DNA of 64,000 nucleotides from NCBI RefSeq assembly GCF_041770905.1, contig NZ_JBEUWX010000001.1, forward strand, positions 248,001 through 312,000, written 5' to 3'. This DNA is from Propionivibrio hellwigii (lineage in GTDB: Bacteria; Pseudomonadota; Gammaproteobacteria; Burkholderiales; Rhodocyclaceae). Of this stretch, positions 1 to 8,632 are shown piece after piece. The stretch's first letter is position 1, and every line of letters starts with the position of its first letter. The translations under genes were made by a program, and so were the position numbers. A model generated the notes under the pieces. It saw only the letters and a list, made by a program, of their open reading frames with translations, was not told the origin of the DNA and ran no database searches.

Positions 1-2
1 TC

Positions 3-1556
3 GAGTCGCCGGAGGCCATGCACGCTGCTTTGCGCGCGGTGAGCGAAGTGTTGCATGTGCCACTGAATGTGGCCAAGGCGCTCGGGTTTGCCCAGAATGC
101 AATGGATAATACGGCGTTGGATATCGCCGCGGACGGCTCGGTGGAAATCCCTCGCTGGCGTCATGCCATCATTAATTTCCCCCACCCGCTCTTACAGCAA
201 GGGCTGGTGATTCTCGACACGCCCGGTCTGAATGCGATTGGCGCTGAACCGGGGTTGACGCTATCGATGCTGCCCAATGCGGATGCGACTATTTTCGTCC
301 TGTCGGCCGATGCGGGCGTCACGTTGTCCGACCTGACTATCTGGAAAGACTATATCAGTGCATCCAGAGGGGGAAGTAAAGGCCGAATGATCGTGCTCAA
401 TAAGATCGATGGCTTATGGGATGAATTGCGCTCGCCCGCTGAAATCAACGCCGAAATTGACCGCCAGGTGAGTACATGCGCAGTGACGCTGGGCGTGCCG
501 ACGGCGCAGATTTTTCCCGTCTCGGCGCAAAAAGGACTGGTCGCCAAAATCAACGGGGACGAAGCCTTGTTAGCCCGCAGTCGCATCAATGCGTTCGAGA
601 ATGCGTTGGTCAACAAGCTGATTCCGGCCAAACGCGAGATCGTGCGCGAAAATACGCAAGCCGAATTTGCCGACATTGATCTGCGTGCGCGTAACCTGCT
701 TGAAGCGCGGCTCTCCGAGCTAGGCGAACAACTCGCAGAATTGACCGAGCTGCGCGGCAAAAACAAGGGGGTTGTCGGATACATGATGAATAAAATCCGT
801 GCCCGCAAGGAAGAATTCGAGGCCGCGCTGGAGCGTTATTATGCGGTGCGCAGCGTATTTTCCCAGCTCTCGAACCAGCTGTATGGTCATCTGGGCGTCG
901 GAGTGGTGCGTCGATTGGCAACGGCGACGCGCGATACGATGAACGAGGCGAACTTTTCGAAAACGCTCTCCAATGCGATGAGGCATTTCTTTCTGGTAAT
1001 ACGCGGCAATCTGGATCAGGCCGAGCGCGATGTTCAGGAAATCCACGCCATGCTCGAGGCGGTTTACCGGAAGTTCGTCGTCGAGCATAGTCTCAAGTTG
1101 GATACGCCGATGACCTTTTCGCTGACGCGCTATCAAAGGGAAATCGACCGGCTGGAATCCTGGTGCGACACTCATCTGAATACGGCGTACCAGTTCGTGA
1201 CGCATGACAAAACGAGCGTCATGCAGAAATTTTTTGGGGAAATTGCCGTACAGATGCGGCACAATTTTGAACGCGCCAACCGCGATGCCGAGCTATGGCT
1301 GAGAACTATCATGGCGCCGATGGAAGTCCAGGTGCATGAACGCCAAAAACAGCTCAAGCAGCGCCTCAGCAGCATCAAGCGCATTCATCAGGCGACCGAG
1401 ACGTTAGAAGAACGGATTGATGAACTTCGTCAGGCCGAAAGCGATCTACTCCAACAGCAGCAAAAAACCGAGCGGATCGCGCAGGATGTGTTGCAGGTAT
1501 TTGCCCGGCAGCCCGCAGGCGTGCCGGTCGGCACCGCGCATGTCCGGGCGGCGTAG
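3..1556 (+). CDS. Dynamin-like GTPase, 3' part (5' end outside window)
   Basis: The reading frame is open to the left edge of the window, so this is the C-terminal part of a larger protein; the ATG at 18 is probably internal. Counting from that ATG, a G3 motif DTPG lies near residues 67-70 and a G4 motif NKID near 128-131, but the G1 P-loop that must precede them is absent and should lie upstream of base 1. Later parts are helical and charged, with coiled-coil-like stretches near residues 215-260 and 435-490, as in bacterial dynamin-like proteins that remodel membranes. The family is clear from motif spacing. The membrane target and partner genes cannot be seen. Confidence 0.75.
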   Translation, partial: ESPEAMHAALRAVSEVLHVPLNVAKALGFAQNAMDNTALDIAADGSVEIPRWRHAIINFPHPLLQQGLVILDTPGLNAIGAEPGLTLSMLPNADATIFVLSADAGVTLSDLTIWKDYISASRGGSKGRMIVLNKIDGLWDELRSPAEINAEIDRQVSTCAVTLGVPTAQIFPVSAQKGLVAKINGDEALLARSRINAFENALVNKLIPAKREIVRENTQAEFADIDLRARNLLEARLSELGEQLAELTELRGKNKGVVGYMMNKIRARKEEFEAALERYYAVRSVFSQLSNQLYGHLGVGVVRRLATATRDTMNEANFSKTLSNAMRHFFLVIRGNLDQAERDVQEIHAMLEAVYRKFVVEHSLKLDTPMTFSLTRYQREIDRLESWCDTHLNTAYQFVTHDKTSVMQKFFGEIAVQMRHNFERANRDAELWLRTIMAPMEVQVHERQKQLKQRLSSIKRIHQATETLEERIDELRQAESDLLQQQQKTERIAQDVLQVFARQPAGVPVGTAHVRAA

Positions 1557-1633
1557 TCCGTAGTCATTGATTGCGCCGATATTCGATACGGCGCGGGGCG
1601 TTCCGTTTCGCGCAGGGTGCTAGTCTCTGGGGC

Positions 1634-1885
1634 TCAGGTGCCGCTGGTCAGCTGCTCATATTTGGCCCACAGCTGCTCGTCGCTTTCGACACAGTTTTCA
1701 TCCTTGATGATGGCATCGACCGGGCAGACTTCCACGCATTGCGGCGTGTCGTAATGTCCGACGCACTCCGTGCACCGGCTCGAATCGATGACATAAATTT
1801 CATCACCTTGTGAGATCGCCACATTCGGGCATTCCGGCTCGCATACATCGCAATTGATGCAGTCGTCGGTGATTATCAACGCCAT
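1634..1885 (-). CDS. yfhL: YfhL-type 2[4Fe-4S] ferredoxin
   Basis: An 83-aa electron carrier with two Cys clusters: C9, C12, C15, C19 followed by Pro, and C38, C41, C50, C54 followed by Pro. The second motif has eight residues between its second and third Cys, which is typical of YfhL/Allochromatium-type ferredoxins that bind two low-potential [4Fe-4S] clusters. The length fits the family. It is the last gene of a minus-strand run after coaD (31-bp gap), an order common in betaproteobacteria. The redox partner cannot be inferred from this window. Confidence 0.9.
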   Translation of the reverse strand: MALIITDDCINCDVCEPECPNVAISQGDEIYVIDSSRCTECVGHYDTPQCVEVCPVDAIIKDENCVESDEQLWAKYEQLTSGT

Positions 1886-1916
1886 GAAGAAAACCCTCTT
1901 TCCTTAAAACTAAAAA

Positions 1917-2420
1917 TCAGGTGCGCCGCAAGGCCGCTACCTTGCTGGTCAGACGTTCCTTGACCAGCGGATGAACGAATTTGCCCACATCGCCGCCCAG
2001 TGAGGCAATTTCACGTACGAAGGTCGCCGAGATGAAGGTAAATTGCTCGCTGGGGGTCAGGAACATGGTTTCGACCTCAGGATAGAGGTTTCGGTTCATT
2101 CCCGCCATCTGAAATTCGTACTCGAAGTCCGAGACGGCACGCAGACCGCGCAGAATAATCTTGGCGCCTTTTTGGTGTAAAAAGTCCATCAGCAGGCCAT
2201 CGAAGCCGCAGACTTCGATGTTCGGATATGGCGCGAGTACGGCTTGAGCCATTTCCGTACGCTCGTCAAGCGAGAAAAATGGCTGCTTCGTCAGGCTCGC
2301 AGCAATGGCGACGATGACGTGATCGAAAATCGCGGCGGCGCGGCGTGCAATGTCCGCATGTCCGCAAGTGATCGGGTCAAAGGTGCCTGCGTAGATTGCT
2401 ACCCCTTTATCCAGAGCCAT
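1917..2420 (-). CDS. coaD: Pantetheine-phosphate adenylyltransferase
   Basis: Catalyses the fourth step of CoA synthesis, joining 4'-phosphopantetheine and ATP to give dephospho-CoA in the cytosol. The 167-aa length is usual for CoaD. The nucleotidyltransferase signature GTFDPxTxGH is at residues 12-21, and the second conserved motif ISATFVR is near residues 130-136. The ATG at 2420 lies only 4 bp after the rsmD stop, so the two are very likely cotranscribed. The panB, panC and panD genes of the same pathway are also in this window, about 55 kb away. Confidence 0.97.
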   Translation of the reverse strand: MALDKGVAIYAGTFDPITCGHADIARRAAAIFDHVIVAIAASLTKQPFFSLDERTEMAQAVLAPYPNIEVCGFDGLLMDFLHQKGAKIILRGLRAVSDFEYEFQMAGMNRNLYPEVETMFLTPSEQFTFISATFVREIASLGGDVGKFVHPLVKERLTSKVAALRRT

Positions 2421-2424
2421 TCGC

Positions 2425-2970
2425 TCAACCCCTCCGCATCAAATGAAAATATACCTGGCCGGCATGCCCTTGGCGCACGGTTTGCCATGCGCCACAAACG
2501 GACAGCGCCTGTTCGGCTTCGATATAGACTGCCCCGTCATCGGCAACCAGGCGCGGCAAAAGTGGTTCGATACGCTCGATCCAGCCTTGCCGGTATGGCG
2601 GATCGAGGAAAACCACATCAAAACGAGGTGCTCGCGCATCCCGAGAGGAAGCGAATTCTAGCGCATCTGCGCGTAAAACCTGAAGGCGTTGATCGGCATC
2701 GAGCATGCGTGCATTGGCGGCCAGCGCCGATGCGATTCTGGGGGTGCGTTCGACCATGATGACACTGGCCGCACCGCGTGAAGCCGCCTCAAACCCCAGC
2801 GCGCCGCTACCAGCAAACAGGTCGAGGCAGGTACGCCCGTCCAGACTCTGCCCGAGCCAGTTGAAAAGCGTTTCGCGCACACGATCCGGCGTCGGGCGCA
2901 GCCCCTCCGCATCGGGAAAGCATAAGCGCCGTCCCCGCCACCGGCCGCCGATGATGCGCAGGCTGTTCAT
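2425..2970 (-). CDS. rsmD: 16S rRNA (guanine-966-N2)-methyltransferase
   Basis: A 181-aa SAM-dependent methyltransferase that modifies G966 of 16S rRNA in the assembled small subunit. The N-terminus carries IIGGRWRGRRL and the TPDRVRETLFNWL segment typical of RsmD. The SAM-binding motif DLFAGSG lies at residues 50-56, and the catalytic DPPY motif at 123-126. It sits between the M16 peptidase genes and coaD on the minus strand, a widely conserved order in proteobacteria. Confidence 0.96.
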   Translation of the reverse strand: MNSLRIIGGRWRGRRLCFPDAEGLRPTPDRVRETLFNWLGQSLDGRTCLDLFAGSGALGFEAASRGAASVIMVERTPRIASALAANARMLDADQRLQVLRADALEFASSRDARAPRFDVVFLDPPYRQGWIERIEPLLPRLVADDGAVYIEAEQALSVCGAWQTVRQGHAGQVYFHLMRRG

Positions 2971-2994
2971 GAACGCATGATGTGCGTTTTATTT

Positions 2995-4323
2995 TTACTC
3001 GGCCCCCACCAGCACCGTGACCAGGCGCTTGAGATCGACGTGGCGGGCAAAGGCGGCCTTGATATCGGCGGCGGTCACTTTCTCGATATTTTCCGCATAG
3101 TGGTCGAGATAATCGAGTGGCAGACCGTAGAAACCAATGATCGCCACGTTGTCGAGGATTTTACGGTTGGTGTCCAGATTCAGCGGAAAGCTGCCAATCA
3201 AATTTTGTTTGGCAGCCTTAATTTCAGCTTCATTCGGGCCATCGCGCAAAAAGTCGGTGAGTACTTTGTGCGTGAGCGCCAGCGCCTCATTTGCCTGCGT
3301 TTTCTTGGTTTGCAAATTAATGCGGAACGGACCGGGGTGCGTCATCGGAATGAAGTAACTATGGACGCTGTAAGCGTAACCGCGCATTTCCCGCACCTCT
3401 TTCATCAGGCGCGACACGAAACCGCCGCCGCCCAGCGTGTAGTTGCCGACCTGCAAGGCAAAAAAGTCCGGGTCGCCGCGTTTGAGCGCCTGTGTGCCAA
3501 GCATCAGGTGAGCCTGTGCCGACGAGGGGTGCGCGATGCGTTCCTCTTTGCCGGATGGGGGGGGCGGCGAGGCGATCGTTGTCCCTTGCTCACTGGTTGG
3601 CAGCGCCTCGGTCAGGTGCTGTGCCAAGGTTTCGGCCTGTGCCCGCGTTACGTCGCCGACGATCGATACGACGGCGCGCCGGGCGGTGAAATGCTGGTGG
3701 TGATACTCAGCCAAATCGTTGCGCTGCACGGCGGCGACGGATTCCGGTGTGGCCGAGACGCCATAAGGATGGTCGGGGTAGAGCGCCGCCCAGAATGCCC
3801 GGTTGGCGATCGTATCGGGCTGTGTCAGCGATTCCTTGAGCGCGGCGACTGAACGCGCCTGTTCGCGCTCAAAGACGGCTTCCGGAAACTGCGGCGTGCT
3901 CAGCACGGCGCGCAGCACGTTAAGTGCCGGCGTACGCTTGTCTTCGGCCGAGAGTGTGCGCAGGCCGATCGAGGCACGCTCGCGGTCGATGTTGCCGGAG
4001 AGCATTGCGCCCAAATCGGCCAGCCGGTTCGAAATCGCGGTTTCATCCATGCCCTCTGCACCGAGGTCGATGACCGTCTGGGTTAGCGCGGCCGTCCCGG
4101 CTTTTCCCGGCGGATCGTAGGCCGTGCCGGCGGCAAAATCGATCTGGACGTCGAGCATTGGCAGGGCGTGCGTCTCGACAAAAAAGACACGCGCGCCGGA
4201 GGGCGCTGTCCAGTGCTGGATGGTGATGCCTGCCCGCGCCAGCGGCAGGTTCAGGCAAAGCAGGGCGCAGAGCAGCGCTCTGCCGAGGATCTGGGGGAAG
4301 CCGAAAGGTTTGGAATGTTTCAT
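2995..4323 (-). CDS. M16 family peptidase-like protein, catalytic motif missing
   Basis: A pitrilysin-like periplasmic protein. It lacks the HxxEH zinc motif in the N-terminal M16 domain, so it is probably the non-catalytic partner of the M16 peptidase encoded just upstream; such active/inactive pairs are known for the family. The start is set at ATG 4323 because it opens directly into a signal peptide (MKHSK, a hydrophobic stretch of Leu/Ala, then LARAG). A TTG at 4371 overlapping the upstream stop would add 16 residues before the signal peptide and is less likely. The C-terminal M16 domain is intact, with a GGGFVSRLMKEVRE segment. Confidence 0.9.
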   Translation of the reverse strand: MKHSKPFGFPQILGRALLCALLCLNLPLARAGITIQHWTAPSGARVFFVETHALPMLDVQIDFAAGTAYDPPGKAGTAALTQTVIDLGAEGMDETAISNRLADLGAMLSGNIDRERASIGLRTLSAEDKRTPALNVLRAVLSTPQFPEAVFEREQARSVAALKESLTQPDTIANRAFWAALYPDHPYGVSATPESVAAVQRNDLAEYHHQHFTARRAVVSIVGDVTRAQAETLAQHLTEALPTSEQGTTIASPPPPSGKEERIAHPSSAQAHLMLGTQALKRGDPDFFALQVGNYTLGGGGFVSRLMKEVREMRGYAYSVHSYFIPMTHPGPFRINLQTKKTQANEALALTHKVLTDFLRDGPNEAEIKAAKQNLIGSFPLNLDTNRKILDNVAIIGFYGLPLDYLDHYAENIEKVTAADIKAAFARHVDLKRLVTVLVGAE

Positions 4324-4367
4324 CGCAATTATCCGCAAGCGTTTTTTAGGTGGCGTTTCAGGCCATG

Positions 4368-5771
4368 TCAATGGCGGGTGGAAATCGTGCTCTTGCGCGA
4401 CGTCTTGGGCAGGGGCTGCGGATCAAGTTCCGCGACGGTCAGCCGATCGTCACGAAAATATTTCTTGACGACTTCGCGCACCTGTTCGGCCGTGACGGCC
4501 TGTAGTTTTTCAAGAATGCGGGTCTCTGCCGTATAAGGGATACCAGCGGTTTCCAGCTGACCGATTTCCATGGCTTGTGCGAACATGGAATCGCGTTTGT
4601 AAATTTGGCTGGCGACAAGTTGCGCCCGCGCCCGCACCAGTTCTTCGGCGGTAACGCCTTCGCTGGCGATGCGCATCAATTCAGCGCGGAAACCAGCCTC
4701 CAGTTCAGCGCGTGTTTTACCTTCGCTCGGCGAGCCGACCAGATAGAACAGCCCCGGCCCGCGTGAAATGGCGTCGTAGCTTGTGCCGGCGCTGACCGCG
4801 AGCCGCTGCTCGCGTACCAGACTGCGCGTGAAGCGCGCCGCGTCGTGACCGTCGAGCACGGCCGCCAGCATTTGCAGCGCATACGGTTCGGTGTCCTTCT
4901 CGACATCGCGCAATACCGGCGTTTTATAGGCGAGAGCGACGACAGGCAGTTCAGCAGGCGCCTTGACCGTCAGGCGGCGGATGCCATCCTGTGCCGGTTC
5001 GATCTGCGGCTTGCGTTCGGGCAACGTGTGCGGCCGGATGGGGCCGTAGTGTTTTTCGGCCAGCTGAAAGACCTCGCGGTGGTCAACATCACCGACGACG
5101 ACGACGAAGGCGTTGTTCGGTGCGTACCAGCGTTCGTACCAGGCGCGCGCATCGCGCACGGTCATGTTCTCCAGATCGTTCATCCAGCCAACGACCGGTG
5201 TGCGGTAGGGATGCGCCTGAAATGCCGTTGCTGTCAGTTGCTCGAAAAGCCGTGCCTGCGGCTGGTCATCGGTACGCAGGCGGCGCTCTTCCATGACGAC
5301 CTTGATTTCCTGTGCATACTCTTTCGGATCGAGCGTGAGATGGTGCATGCGATCGGCTTCCAGACGCATCATCTGCGCCAGTTTCTGTTTGGGGATCTGC
5401 TGGAAGTACGCCGTGTAGTCCTTGCTGGTGAAAGCGTTGTCGCGCCCGCCCGCTGCGGCGACGAGACGGCTGAATTCGCCGGCGCCGACGCTTGGCGTGC
5501 CCTTGAACATCATGTGCTCCAGCAGATGTGCCACGCCCGTCGTGCCGTTATGTTCGTCCATACTGCCGGCGTGATACCAAACCATGTGGACGGCTGTCGG
5601 TGCGCGCCGGTCTTCCTTGACGATGATGCGCAGTCCGTTGGCCAGTTTGTATTCAAATGGATTGGACAGTGCCGTTTGCGGCAGGCCCGCCAAAGACATG
5701 CCAAGCAAGGTCAGCCAAGCCGTTTGGTGTAAGGAGCGATATAAAATGCCACGTAATCCAGACATACCCAT
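4368..5771 (-). CDS. M16 family zinc peptidase (pitrilysin-like), active copy
   Basis: A zinc metallopeptidase with the inverted motif HLLEH at residues 82-86 and the downstream Glu-rich VMEERR segment that supplies the third ligand. An N-terminal signal peptide (about residues 1-37) sends it to the periplasm. The start is ATG 5771 because AGAAGG lies 5 nt upstream; a TTG at 5774 and an ATG at 5765 are alternatives. It is first in the minus-strand run M16-M16-rsmD-coaD-ferredoxin and is divergent from ftsY across about 150 bp. The physiological substrate is unknown. Confidence 0.93.
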   Translation of the reverse strand: MGMSGLRGILYRSLHQTAWLTLLGMSLAGLPQTALSNPFEYKLANGLRIIVKEDRRAPTAVHMVWYHAGSMDEHNGTTGVAHLLEHMMFKGTPSVGAGEFSRLVAAAGGRDNAFTSKDYTAYFQQIPKQKLAQMMRLEADRMHHLTLDPKEYAQEIKVVMEERRLRTDDQPQARLFEQLTATAFQAHPYRTPVVGWMNDLENMTVRDARAWYERWYAPNNAFVVVVGDVDHREVFQLAEKHYGPIRPHTLPERKPQIEPAQDGIRRLTVKAPAELPVVALAYKTPVLRDVEKDTEPYALQMLAAVLDGHDAARFTRSLVREQRLAVSAGTSYDAISRGPGLFYLVGSPSEGKTRAELEAGFRAELMRIASEGVTAEELVRARAQLVASQIYKRDSMFAQAMEIGQLETAGIPYTAETRILEKLQAVTAEQVREVVKKYFRDDRLTVAELDPQPLPKTSRKSTISTRH

Positions 5772-5921
5772 CAATGCCTTCTGTTAGAATCGAAAAATCC
5801 AAAATGGATGGTGGCATTATCTTACCATTTTGAACCTTGGCATCCCGGTGCAGGCAGATCGTCCCTGAAGCCGACAACGGGGCGCAGACAGATTCTTGCA
5901 GACTGACAAACGCCGTGCTCT

Positions 5922-6929
5922 ATGTTTAGTTTCTTCAAAAAATCGCCGCCTCCGGCAGAGGAAGCAACGACGCCGGATGCTGCGCAGCAGACACCGGAAG
6001 AACCGCAGCCGCCCAAACTTTCCTGGCGCGAACGGCTTAAAGCCGGGCTGGCTCGCACGCGCGCCCAGTTCAGCAGCCAGCTCAAATCCGTGTTTTCGCG
6101 CGGCAAGGTTGACGATGAACTGCTCGAGGAACTTGAAAGCCTGCTGCTAACGAGCGATGTTGGCATGGAGGCGACGGCGCATCTGCTCGCGGCGCTCAAG
6201 GCGCGCGCCAAGCGGGATGCGCTTGATTCTCCGGCAGCCATCCAGCAGGCGCTGGCCGATGCGCTGCTCGAATTGTTGCAGCCGCTGGAGCAGCCGCTCG
6301 ATACGTCTTCGCCGCGTCCTTTTGTCATCATGGTCGCCGGCGTCAATGGCGCGGGCAAGACGACGTCGATCGGCAAACTGGCGCGATATTTCCAGTCGCA
6401 AGGGTTATCAGTACTGCTGGCTGCGGGAGACACCTTTCGCGCTGCGGCGCGCGAGCAGTTGCAGACCTGGGGGGAACGCAACGGCATTACGGTCATTGCG
6501 CAGGAATCAGGTGATCCGGCCGCTGTCGTTTTTGATGCGATCTCGGCGGCTAAAGCGCGCGGTATCGATATCGTGCTGGCCGATACGGCCGGACGCTTGC
6601 CCACGCAATTGCATCTGATGGAAGAAATTGCCAAGGTGCGCCGCGTCATCCAGAAAGCCGACCCGAGCGGGCCGCACGAAACCTTGCTCGTGCTGGACGC
6701 CAATTTTGGCCAGAATGCACTGGCGCAGGTTCAGGCTTTTGACAAGGCCATTGCCGTCACCGGCCTCGTTCTCACCAAGCTCGATGGCACGGCCAAGGGG
6801 GGCGTCGTAGCCGCCATTGCCCGCCAGTGTCCGAAGCCCATCCGTTTCGTCGGTGTGGGTGAGGGCATCGACGATCTGCGTCCTTTCATCGCGCGTGATT
6901 TCGTCGATGCGCTGTTTGCGCAGGAGTAG
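5922..6929 (+). CDS. ftsY: Signal recognition particle receptor FtsY
   Basis: A GTPase that docks SRP-ribosome complexes at the Sec translocon. The 335 residues comprise a short acidic/proline-rich A region (about 1-35), the helical N domain, and the G domain with GVNGAGKTT at about 140-148, DTAGR near 221 and TKLDG near 280. The A domain is much shorter than in E. coli, as in many betaproteobacteria. It leads the plus-strand ftsY-ftsE-ftsX run. A TAGAAT box at 5785 could be its -10, but no convincing -35 was seen. Confidence 0.97.
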   Translation: MFSFFKKSPPPAEEATTPDAAQQTPEEPQPPKLSWRERLKAGLARTRAQFSSQLKSVFSRGKVDDELLEELESLLLTSDVGMEATAHLLAALKARAKRDALDSPAAIQQALADALLELLQPLEQPLDTSSPRPFVIMVAGVNGAGKTTSIGKLARYFQSQGLSVLLAAGDTFRAAAREQLQTWGERNGITVIAQESGDPAAVVFDAISAAKARGIDIVLADTAGRLPTQLHLMEEIAKVRRVIQKADPSGPHETLLVLDANFGQNALAQVQAFDKAIAVTGLVLTKLDGTAKGGVVAAIARQCPKPIRFVGVGEGIDDLRPFIARDFVDALFAQE

Positions 6930-6944
6930 GGAGCTGGCGTTGCA

Positions 6945-7718
6945 ATGATTACGGCCAATGTCGTCTGCAAACGCTATCCGGAAGGGATTGAGGCGTTGCG
7001 TGATGTCAGCTTTACGATCGATGCAGGCGAAATGGTCTTCATCACCGGCCACTCCGGCGCTGGCAAGACGACGCTGTTTCGTCTGCTGGCGGCGATCGAG
7101 CGGCCGACATCCGGCAGCATCGTCGTCAATGGCCAGAATATTTCCGCACTGCGGCGTAGCGCTATTCCTTATTTAAGGCGAAATTTCGGCCTTGTTTTTC
7201 AGGATCAGAAATTGCTGTTTGATCGTAGCGTGCTGAATAATGTCCTGCTACCGCTGGCCATCATCGGCATGACGCCGAAGGAAGCACTGCGCCGGGCGAA
7301 CGCCGCACTCGATAAAGTGGGTTTACTCGATCGCGCCAATGCCAATCCGGTGGCGCTTTCCGGTGGCGAGCAGCAGCGGCTGGCGATTGCCCGCGCCGTT
7401 GTCAACCGCCCGGCAATCCTGCTGATCGACGAACCGACGGCCAATCTTGACAGCGCATCGGCAGCTGCGATTCTTGATATTTTCCGCGCTTTTCATCAGG
7501 TCGGAGTGACGCTGATCATCGCCACGCACGATCCTCTGTGGATGGCGCATTTCGGGTCGCGTCGGCTGCATTTGGAGCATGGCCATTTGCAGGAATATAC
7601 GGAAGAAAGGCTGGCGGAAGCCGGCGAGTATCCGCATGACCTCCCGCATGATCCGGCGAACGGGTTGAATACAAACAAAGGTGCCGAAGTGAACGAAGAT
7701 CACGGGAAAAAGGCATGA
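6945..7718 (+). CDS. ftsE: Cell division ABC ATPase FtsE
   Basis: The ATPase of the FtsEX complex, which links the septal ring to control of peptidoglycan hydrolases. Walker A GHSGAGKTT is at residues 35-43. The ABC signature LSGGEQQR, followed by Walker B LLIDEPT, lies around 140-165, and the H-loop is ATHD. At 257 aa it is about 35 residues longer than the usual form. The extra C-terminal tail is polar and acidic (YPHDLPHDPANG and beyond) and looks disordered. It overlaps ftsX by 4 bp (ATGA), which indicates translational coupling. Confidence 0.96.
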   Translation: MITANVVCKRYPEGIEALRDVSFTIDAGEMVFITGHSGAGKTTLFRLLAAIERPTSGSIVVNGQNISALRRSAIPYLRRNFGLVFQDQKLLFDRSVLNNVLLPLAIIGMTPKEALRRANAALDKVGLLDRANANPVALSGGEQQRLAIARAVVNRPAILLIDEPTANLDSASAAAILDIFRAFHQVGVTLIIATHDPLWMAHFGSRRLHLEHGHLQEYTEERLAEAGEYPHDLPHDPANGLNTNKGAEVNEDHGKKA

Positions 7719-8614
7719 GACGCTTCTTTGCCCAGCACCTTGCCGCGCTGCGCGATGCCTGGCGACGTTTGGTGAGCACGCCGCTCAACAGCCTGCTGTC
7801 GTTGATCGTCATCGGTGCGGCGCTGACATTGCCGAGCGTTGGCTGGGTGGTGTTGGACAATCTGCGCGGCGTCGGTGATTACAGTGCGGGGATTCCGCAG
7901 ATCAGTCTGTTCATGACGCGCGATGCCGAGCCGGCGGATGTCGCCGAAATCGAAAGCCGTCTGCGCGAGGCTAAGGCAGGCAACTGGCGTTTTGTCTCGC
8001 GCGAAGAAGCGCTCAAGCGCATGGCCTCGAACGAGGGCATGGCCGAGATCGTCGCCAATCTACCTCGGAATCCGCTGCCGGATGCCTTTATCGTCGAACC
8101 GGACGACCTGCATTTGGAGGCGCAGGAAGCGCTGGTGACACGTTTTTCCGCATGGCCCAAGGTTGCACATGTACAGATCGATTCCGACTGGGCGCGCCGT
8201 CTCGATGCCTTCTTGCGCCTCGGCAAACTGTCGCTGACGTTGCTGGCGGGGTTGTTTGGCGGTGCGCTGGTCGTTGTCACTTTCAATACCATCCGTTTGC
8301 AGATTCTGGCCCAGTCCGACGAAATCGAGGTGGCTAAACTGATCGGTGCGACGGATGCCTTCATCCGTCGCCCGTTCTACTATTTCGGCGCGTTACAGGG
8401 CGCGCTCGGCGGGTTGTTCGCCGCGGCGCTTGTCTGGCTGGGCGTTTATTTGTTGACGCCCGTCATTCATGAGATCGTCGCGCTTTACCACGGACATTTT
8501 GTGCTGTCCGGTCCCGCGGCGCGCCAGGTCGCCGTATTGGCGGGGGTTGGGGCGGCGCTCGGCTGGATCGGCGCATGGCTGTCTGCCGCGATTCATCTAC
8601 ATAAAATTGGTTGA
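7715..8614 (+). CDS. ftsX: Cell division protein FtsX
   Basis: The membrane subunit of FtsEX. The 299 residues show a cytoplasmic N-terminus, a first membrane helix at about 25-45, a periplasmic domain of about 120 residues, and three further helices at about 170-195, 220-245 and 265-290, which is the standard FtsX layout. The start overlaps the end of ftsE. FtsX receives the ATPase state of FtsE and passes it to a periplasmic hydrolase activator; none of those activators is encoded in this window. Confidence 0.95.
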   Translation: MRRFFAQHLAALRDAWRRLVSTPLNSLLSLIVIGAALTLPSVGWVVLDNLRGVGDYSAGIPQISLFMTRDAEPADVAEIESRLREAKAGNWRFVSREEALKRMASNEGMAEIVANLPRNPLPDAFIVEPDDLHLEAQEALVTRFSAWPKVAHVQIDSDWARRLDAFLRLGKLSLTLLAGLFGGALVVVTFNTIRLQILAQSDEIEVAKLIGATDAFIRRPFYYFGALQGALGGLFAAALVWLGVYLLTPVIHEIVALYHGHFVLSGPAARQVAVLAGVGAALGWIGAWLSAAIHLHKIG

Positions 8615-8632
8615 TGGGCGGAGCCGGCGGAT

